64,000 nt of DNA, from NCBI GenBank assembly GCA_038373885.1, contig JAWZYV010016004.1:1-64000 (forward strand), in the 5' to 3' direction. This stretch comes from Cheiracanthium punctorium. Taxonomy: Eukaryota > Arthropoda > Arachnida > Araneae > Cheiracanthiidae. Shown here piece by piece: positions 56,804 to 64,000 of the stretch. Position 1 is the first letter of the stretch. Each line of letters starts with the position of its first letter. The position numbers and the translations under genes are program-made. The notes beneath the pieces were generated by a model. It ran no database searches, had not been told where the DNA came from, and saw only the letters and a list, made by a program, of their open reading frames with translations.

Positions 56804-56919
56804 TGGAATGGTGAGACATATTCTTTGACTGAAGAACTTTATTCACACTCAAAAAAAAAAAAAAAAATTAATGCTTTATGGCCGAATTTCGACCACTGGC
56901 AGACAGCTAGTAATAATAA

Positions 56920-57028
56920 ACTCTCATATTTCTTTCTAAAGATCTGTTTTTCCTAAACTAAGTAGTTATTGACAAAACAAAATTAGAAACTTGGATACTG
57001 CTACAAACTTTTTTGAGAGGGTACATAT
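56920..57028 (-). mobile_element. Right-half fragment of the CTCTCAAAAAAG MITE family
   Basis: CTCATATTTCTTT...GTAGTTATTGACAAA...CTTTTTTGAGAGGGTACAT is collinear with about the last 105 bp of the element at 27903-28120. Confidence 0.7.
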
Positions 57029-57299
57029 ATGTTTTTAGTATTCAGCTTTCTGCGTATACAGTTTCATCTAGTTATTACACATAACTTAACAAATACACCA
57101 TTCAAAACTAATATTGCAAATACTAGTTCATTCAGCCAAAATAGAGTGGTTCTATAAAAATAATAAATTTTAGATTTAAAATACGATAATTTATTTCATT
57201 GATTTAGATTTATAGAAAATGTGTGTCAGCTGTTAAATTTTCCACACTAACAGGATCGATATGAAATATTTGTTTACTGTAGCATAACTCTTCCAGGAA

Positions 57300-57940
57300 T
57301 CATTTTAACACTCATGAAAATCTATGACGTAAATTGTAATAATAAATCTCATTTTACTGTTTTAAACATATTACAATAAACGCTCTGCAGTTTCCCTTCT
57401 CATAATGTCATTTCCTTTTAGGTGGAATTTTACAGCGCATGTATTTGAATATGCTGTAAAACGGTTTTTAATCTATCAATATTTTCCAATTTTTTCTACT
57501 TTTGCTTCGTTAAGGCGCAAGATTTCAAAATTTAAGTAGAAATTGCTGAAATGTTCTCATCATGAGATAGTTTTAGAATGCAAACTTCGCAATCTGATTA
57601 CTAAGCATTGTTTCATGTTAATTCAGTTATAACTTTCTGCGAAAAGTTGGATAAGTTTATGACGAACATACATACAAATGAATTTCCTATTGTGTTTTAA
57701 TTCACATAATTTGCTGTAACAAATGACAATAAATTAAATATTCACTATCATTCTTACATTTAAAATATATATTAACGGATCAGGATAGTATAAATATTTT
57801 CAAAATTCAGGAAATGAATAGATCTTTCGTACAAAATAATTTTATTTAAAATTGTGTTGTTTTAAATCATTTCATAAAGCATAAAACATTCTGAATTAGC
57901 CTTTCAATAGTTTATAGTAATATATTTCTCTTCTCTAAGG
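57300..57940 (+). repeat. Old direct duplication, copy A (partner at 61150-61780)
   Basis: Matches 61150-61780 in the same orientation at perhaps 65-70% identity. Landmarks are TCACATTTTACTG / TCTCATTTTACTG, GTTTTTAATCTATCA, TAAGTAGAAAT, GCAATCTGATT and ATTCAGTTAT. Spacing of the landmarks is conserved. No termini, no coding sequence. Confidence 0.7.
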
Positions 57941-57949
57941 CATTTAATA

Positions 57950-58660
57950 CATTTCCATTCATAAGTTTTGTTATACACTTGTTTTCAAATTAATATTAAT
58001 ATGTGTGAACATTAATGAAGAATTGTATAGCTATATAAATCATTATATGAGATTCGCTTTGAACAATATTATTTCCGAATACCATCCCAAAAATTTTCAA
58101 TAATATTAAGGCATATTTAAGTTTTTGCAAATTTAGACTTTTCACTCTAATAGTGTTTGCCCAGGACTTCGAGCTAGACTGCTACAGTCGAAAAAAAAAT
58201 CTAACAGTACATAAGAAAAGATTGTAAAAAAATCATTTCATCTTTTTTTTCCATCCCCGGTATCGAGCTTTCGATCTTTGGAGGACAAGTGGTGATAGCT
58301 TCTTGAAGCAATTCTATTTCATCGGCGTACTTGTAAGTGTGACTTAAATCACCATGAGAAAGAAATCTGATGTTTACAACACAACTATTAAATCAAAAGC
58401 ATTTTCGGCGCACTTCATCTAAACTTATTTTGTTTGAAAGAGATAAAATACTGCAGTAATACTAAGGTTTAGCGATTTCTAACCAAATATTTCGATATCG
58501 CCAAGCTGGGTTCAATTTGAAAGATTTACTTCTTATACTTAATTTGGGGATATGTAATCAAAAGCCGATAAGCTTGAGATAGTTTGCGAGATTTTGGGGA
58601 TAGAAAAGTTAGTAACTGACCTCAGAATTTTAATGTATTGAATGTATCCATACACCTTAA
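57950..58660. other. AT-rich non-coding DNA
   Basis: Nothing recognised. Confidence 0.4.
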
Positions 58661-58664
58661 TGTA

Positions 58665-59775
58665 TTTAAAGTCATTTGGCTGAACCTTTAAATAAAATCC
58701 CACCCGATTTCAATCAAAAAACAGATACACAGTTAGATGTTATAATAGTTCCAAAACAAAATTTCAACATACTGCGGTTAAAAGTTTTAGAGTCATGCGA
58801 AATGCGAAGTTATTTTTCGTGTCAAAATTGGCGATAGTTTGGCAAAACTAGCTAAGGACAATGACAAATGGCGAGATTTTGGGCATGGACCAAACGATGA
58901 CTGACTACAGATGTTATATTGACCATGTCCATAGACATTAATGTACTAAAAGTCTTATAGGTGGTCCTGTAAATAAACTCGCCAGTAGATTGGAACCAAA
59001 AATCGAGATGCACAACTATATGTTACAACAATCTTATATATGAGATTTCAGCATTATACGACTAATAGTTTTTGAGATTTGAGAGTTAAATATATACACA
59101 CGTACACCAAAAGTCGCCAAGCTTGGCGACTTTTGGAGTAATTCTTGAGGGAGGCACGTGACCGTGGATGGACCATTACCTAACTATATTATATGACGGT
59201 ATTTTGCTTGAAATGGATGAATGTCCCCAAGATTGCCATTGACCGTAATGCGTTTGAAATCTTTTGAGTGTTTCTGTAGCAGAACTATAAAAAATAAAGG
59301 CGCTTTTTTCGATAGAGAAATTCATTTTGTAGCCCTTAACAGCATATATCACTTCTGAGTCGTTTGAAATACCCTAACACCTCTAAAATACGCAAGAATG
59401 AATTTTTGCCGCAAAGCGCAATGTATTTGAAATCTTTTCGGCGGCAGTGTAGGTAAACTATCCAGTCGAATAGCACCGAAAGGGGAGGTGCACAACTAAA
59501 TGTTACGACAATCCTAAATATAAAGTTTGAACATTCTGCGTCTAATAGTTTTTGAGATATGAGAGTTTATGTATTTCGGCCCATAGAGCGTAATGTTTTC
59601 AAAATCTTTTGGGCGGTCCTGTCGAAAAACTGTCCAGTCGACTGGGACCAATAGGAGAGTTGCACAACTAAATGTTAGAAGATTCCTAAATATTATGTTT
59701 CAATATTCTACCACCAATAGTTTTTGAGATGTACGGCTTACATACATACATACGTACGTACGTACGTACAGACGA
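58665..59775. repeat. Block of four degenerate repeats ending in (CATA)(CGTA)n
   Basis: Units begin near 58668, 58948, 59431 and 59600. Each contains a TCTTxxxGGxGGTCCTGT-like start, a CCAGTCGA-like word, GCACAACTAAATGTTA, and AATAGTTTTTGAGAT. The last unit leads into CATACATACATACGTACGTA (59742-59769). Unit spacing is irregular (about 170-490 bp). CCAAAAGTCGCCAAGCTTGG...CGACTTTTGG at 59107-59136 is an added palindrome. Confidence 0.7.
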
Positions 59776-59779
59776 TATG

Positions 59780-61140
59780 GTAAATGTGGTTAAAATAGAA
59801 TCGTAGCCGGTCAAAATGGGTTGAATGCGTATTTATATGAATTTGCATGCTAGTGTACTCTGAGATGCATCGCAAAAATTCTTAAAAGTAAGTTTAGAGG
59901 TAGTCAAAATTGGTTTTTTCGTCGAAATCTTTCCCCGAAATTTTACGGGATCACATTCCTTATATTCCGTACAATGATGTAAAAAGTGTGAATATTTTGT
60001 TGTAGCATTAAATAATTATAGCCTAATACAGTGATCTAATTTGATATAAGTGTGCGTTTGGTGCCATATGATATTTCTGGCGGCTTTGGCTGATTTCAGT
60101 TTGATTTGATTATAGATTTTACATCAAATTAATTATAAACAGAAAACTGTCTTATTAATTTTACGATAAATCTTATCGTAAAATGCACGATTGTGAGTTG
60201 CATAGTAAGAATAAAATACATCTCAAAGCAATGGAACGTTCTTGGAACACTTAACACTATTTGAAAACATATGTTTCAAAAATATTTTTACTTCTTTTGT
60301 AACCAATAAACCGTCTAAAAAATTTCGTAATTATTATGAATGCATTACAATGATTAGTAGCTCCTGCTACTACAGTGTGGGTGTCCCGAGCATTAAAGTT
60401 TGGGTTTGCCGTGAGGCAACACCATAGTGTTCTGTTTTACCATAAGTCACCATAATGTCAAAACGTAATTTCAGCAACGTAGGATAATGGACGTATTGTC
60501 AATGCCGTCTCCTCGCACTGAATATTGAATTAAAAACTTATCGATATTTGAGTTAGAAATGTTTAATTTTAAATATACCTGTACATAAACTTCAAGTAAA
60601 ATTTGTGTACATTACAAACGAATTTTAAATGAGGCAAAGAGAACATTTATATCGAACTCTAGTACTTGACAGTGGGTTTAGCTGCTTTCTCTGCAGCCAT
60701 AAAGATGTATTCAACGTACGGATATTATGCGTAAAAAATAATTTTTATCACACCATTTTTGATATGATCCGGTCCAAGGGCGTTTTTCTAAACGAAATTT
60801 GCATAATGTTTAACGATTGTTATATGTACATTTTAGAATAGATAATCCAACAAACAGGCATTCATCTTATTGAACATATTTCTACTTTTATGCAGCCATT
60901 ATTCAATAAATATACCATCTAATATACATTTTCCAAATAATTGTTTATTTATTTAAGCTTATCTGCAATGCTCGTTATTATAAACCACAATATTTCAATT
61001 TCATATGTTCTAATGCTTTTCAAGAACCTATTATTACCTAAGTTCTGCCTGTGCAGAAAAAAAATAATCTTACATATTCGTCAGTAAACAAACGTTTACT
61101 CTACTACCTTTACTCTTGAAATCATCACACTATTTATTAA
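59780..61140. other. AT-rich non-coding DNA
   Basis: Two short open frames (60242 and 60629) show no family signature. No repeat ends. Confidence 0.4.
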
Positions 61141-61149
61141 AATACATCA

Positions 61150-61780
61150 CTTACATCAAAATACGAATCACATTTTACTGCTTCAAAGACATCATAATAA
61201 ACACCATGTAATTTCAGATAGAATATGTTATCCTTTCATTAGACTTTCAGAATACAAAGCATTGGAATATATTGGAAAGTCGTTTTTAATCTATCATTAA
61301 TTTTCTATTATTCGTATTTCTGCTTCATTAAGGTGAAAGCTTTATAAATTTTAAGTAGAAATGATAGAAATAGTCTCCGTATGATGTAATTTTAGAATAT
61401 ATAATTTGTGCAATCTGATTTAGCTATGTTTAAAGTTTGAATCATGTATTATTCAGTTATGATTTTCTCTGTAGCGTTAGAGCAAGGTAGAATATAGGAA
61501 CGACAAGCGTACAAATTAATTTGATATTCCGATTCATCTCGACCCTTTTAACAATTTGTCATGATACAAAATTAAATATTCATTATTATAATGATGAGTA
61601 AAATCTATTTTTAGAGGAACTGCAAACGTTGCGAATTTTTGAATAGTAGGAAATGCAGACTTCATTGAGAATAAGCCACTCGAGTACGCTCTATTTTAAA
61701 ATCAGTTCTCAAAGCATGAAACACTTAAGTTGAGTGTTTTACAGGTAGTTTCCTGGAATATGTTTCCCAAATAAATCTTT
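61150..61780 (+). repeat. Old direct duplication, copy B
   Basis: Partner of 57300-57940, about 3.84 kb downstream in the same orientation. The DNA between the copies is not itself duplicated as far as I can see. Confidence 0.7.
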
Positions 61781-61992
61781 TTATGAAGTTGTATTGTGAT
61801 AGTTTAGTTTAGTATGTACGTGGTTTTTAATACACGATTTAATATAGGGTGATGCAAATAAAAAGTGGACCAGAGAACAGAGTTCCAGGTTACAAATAAA
61901 TACACCAAAAGAAAGAGAATACTACAGTAGTTCCTTAACCTGCTGAATGCAGATATTGAAAATGACCATCTTTCATTTCTTGGCATTTTGCG

Positions 61993-62680
61993 TACACTGC
62001 AAAAAAAAGTCTGTCAAATTTACAGAAAAAAACTGTCAGCCAGGACGCCAGTTTATTTCCGTATATTTAACAGAAATTTTCTGTAATTTTTTACTGATTC
62101 TCCGTTTATTTTACAGAAAACTTCTGTGTGTTTTACAAAAGTCTTCCATAATTTTTACAGATTCTCTGTTTATTTTACAGAAAACTTTGTGTGTTTCACA
62201 GAAGTCTTCTGTAGTTTTTTACAGATTAACGTTTATTTTACAGGAATCTTCTGTATGTTTTACATAAGTCTTCCGTAATTTTTTACAGATTCTCTGTTTA
62301 TTTTACATAAATCTTCTGTATGTTTTACAGAAGTCTTCCGTATTTTTTTACAGATTCTCCATCAATCTTACAGAAATCCTCTGTGTGTTTTATAGAAGTC
62401 CTCTGTAATTTGTTACAGATTCTTCATCAATTTTACAGAAATATTTTGTGTGTTTTATAAAAGTTTTCCGTAATTTGTAAAAGAGTCTCTGTTTCTTTTA
62501 CAGAAATCTTCTATGCGTTTTACTGATTTCTTCTGTATTTTTAAAATTTTTACAGATTCTCCGTTTATTTTATAGCAATGTTTTGTATTTTTTTTTTTTT
62601 TTAGATACTCCATCTAATTTACAGAAATCTGTAATTTTTCCAGATTCCCCGTGTTTTGTCGACGGTATATTTCTGTCAAT
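61993..62680. repeat. Minisatellite, ~65-bp unit, about 9 copies
   Basis: The unit is roughly TTTATTTTACAGAAATCTTC, TGTATGTTTTACAGAAGTCT, TCCGTAATTTTTTACAGATT, CTCYR. Copies start near 62102, 62167, 62229, 62295, 62360, 62425, 62488 and 62560, and become more divergent to the right. Each unit holds ACAGAA/TTCTGT inverted pairs. A 106-codon plus-strand frame through it simply reads the repeat. The first 40 bp (CACTGCAAAAAAAAGTC) may be a terminus of a host element. Confidence 0.92.
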
Positions 62681-62689
62681 GTAGCAGAC

Positions 62690-63495
62690 TTTAACTATTT
62701 TTTTTTAAAGCTTGATTTAAGGAATTTAAAGAAAAAACCAGTTTATTTATGAAATATATTTTGTATTTTTTAACAACTTTCTTTTGTTTTTAATAATTCA
62801 ATACCTTACTTAAAATTACTTAAAAATTTTACTTACTTACAATTACTTAAAAAATTCAGTAATTTTATCATATACTAGCTTCTTTCGACGACCTTGGCCC
62901 TGTTAAGTGGTAAAAAAAATTCTGCTACGAAATGTTAATGAAAATAAATTCTTCAGTATGTTTTGATATCATAGGTGACATTAATTATTTCCAATCAATT
63001 CCATCCAAGGGCATACTTTAAAATTAAGTAACTGTACAAAATAAAATATTAGTGTTGAAAAAAGAAAGATTTATAAGAACGATTACTATCAATCAAGTAA
63101 AACAGTAATCAAAGAAGCTAATTTCAAATGAATCAATGCATTTCAAAGCACGAAAATGTATACACAAATCAATGGATCAGGGGTGGGAGTGTAGATGTTC
63201 CAAGCATAAAATTTAAAGTTTATTTTTTAATGCTTTCAAAATTATTTCTTGATATTATCCATCAAGTATCCATCAATTTTCATGTTCATGGGTAGGGAAG
63301 CGTATCAGTTTGTCATGTCAATTGTCCCTAAATAAATGGTTGAGGTATTTGTAGTAAATGAAGTTAGTGGAAGTATTTACTGTAAGGTTCATTTTTTAGG
63401 TGATTGTAGCGCGTAATTGTAGTTAAAATAATATATATGTTTGCTTCTAAACTATTGATTAATGTAGTGATGGCGTCGTTCAAGTAAATACTACA
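62690..63495. other. AT-rich non-coding DNA
   Basis: Nothing recognised beyond short T runs and a small TTACTTA repeat at 62808-62850. Confidence 0.4.
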
Positions 63496-63499
63496 TATA

Positions 63500-63691
63500 T
63501 AGAGCGAAACCTCTGAAAAACAGCTACGTTTGGTCCCATAAAATAGTGACCATTTTATGAGAGAACCGTTCTTTGGAGGTTCACAATAATGTTAATTCAA
63601 TAGTCTCAATTCAATTCTGTAAACTTCTAACAGTGTCTGTTTAAAGAGATGACCAGTCTTCGGAGGTGACCGTTAGTAGAGGTTTTAATGT
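63500..63691. mobile_element. Tigger/pogo-like MITE, ~190 bp
   Basis: The left part AGAGCGAAACCTCTGAAAAA with TTTGGTCCCATAAAATAGTG and the right part CGGAGGTGACC...TAGAGGTTTTAATG are short inverted ends flanked by TATA. Such GGTCCC and GAGGT words are typical of pogo-type termini. Confidence 0.65.
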
Positions 63692-64000
63692 ATATACATA
63701 TATGCATCTTATTTTTCAGAAATAGTTTTTAGGAGTTTAAAATTACTCTTGCATGATATATCTATGCTTAGATTTTTGTAATATACATTAATAATCAAAG
63801 AAATACGCCAAGAAAAATTCTGAAAAATTAGATTTATTTTAAGAAAAAAAATAGTATTTATAAAGTATTTACAAAGTACAAACAAAGGAATATTTACAAA
63901 GTTTATTGTTTATAATTTTATAGATTTGCTCTCCAGTATTCATGGGTATTTCTTAATCTATAATTAGTGGTCAAATAGCTCATATGCCGACATTTTATTA

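Noticed and set aside
61947..62267. 106-codon plus-strand frame
   Set aside because: It is the minisatellite read in one frame.
61993..62680. CRISPR-like array
   Set aside because: Units are contiguous and about 65 bp without unique spacers; the genome is eukaryotic.

Overview
This is an AT-rich, gene-poor stretch of an animal nuclear genome, most likely an arthropod. An arachnid is possible, judged only from the flavour of the SINE and MITE families; that assignment is an inference. I found no intact host protein-coding gene, rRNA gene or functional tRNA gene. Nearly every open frame above 60 codons is low complexity, antisense to a repeat, or a piece of a dead transposase. What the window holds is a layered record of transposition, and many insertions can be bounded to the base by their target-site duplications (TSDs).

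Left part (1-19.3 kb). It holds a diverged inverted-repeat element (1.1-2.3 kb) and an anomalous homopolymer-rich tract (3.0-7.7 kb) that looks like unpolished assembly. A broken piggyBac-like transposase lies at 8.7-9.1 kb. A nested stack follows at 9.5-10.8 kb: a SINE inside one hAT-type MITE, inside a second MITE, probably inside a Tc1 remnant. A pogo-family transposase fossil (13.0-14.0 kb) is itself split by a MITE. A run of hAT-type MITEs occupies 14.4-17.6 kb, and a 5'-truncated LINE with a perfect 15-bp TSD lies at 18.5 kb. Matching terminal repeats at 2.58 and 19.28 kb face each other across about 16.7 kb.

Middle (19.3-43.7 kb). It holds a foldback MITE, a dead Tc1 element with both ends (21.9-22.8 kb), a pogo-like MITE, and a near-complete pogo/Tigger element with a broken DDE transposase (23.9-26.4 kb). 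A 4.86-kb pair of inverted termini encloses Helitron Rep-side coding remains and a second inverted repeat (28.4-33.2 kb). A non-autonomous Helitron with classic ends (36.15-38.14 kb) carries its own SINE and MITE. There is also a long (TA)n array inside a local duplication, two abutting MITEs at 40 kb, a second Helitron 3' end, and an unidentified decayed coding stretch near 43 kb.

Right part (43.7-64 kb). It holds a candidate hammerhead-type ribozyme inside a long inverted repeat (47.5 kb), a small GC-rich island (48.4 kb) and a second foldback MITE (50 kb). The most notable object is a Transib element at 52.3-55.2 kb, a relative of RAG1. Its two ends carry the V(D)J heptamer CACAGTG and it is flanked by exact CGGCG duplications. 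A Helitron helicase remnant (56.1-56.45 kb), an old 0.6-kb direct duplication, a block of degenerate repeats (58.7-59.8 kb) and a roughly 65-bp minisatellite (62 kb) complete the window.

The elements do not form a pathway. Autonomous families present only as fossils (Tc1, pogo, piggyBac, Transib, Helitron, LINE) are the kinds of source that would have mobilised the non-autonomous MITEs and SINEs around them.
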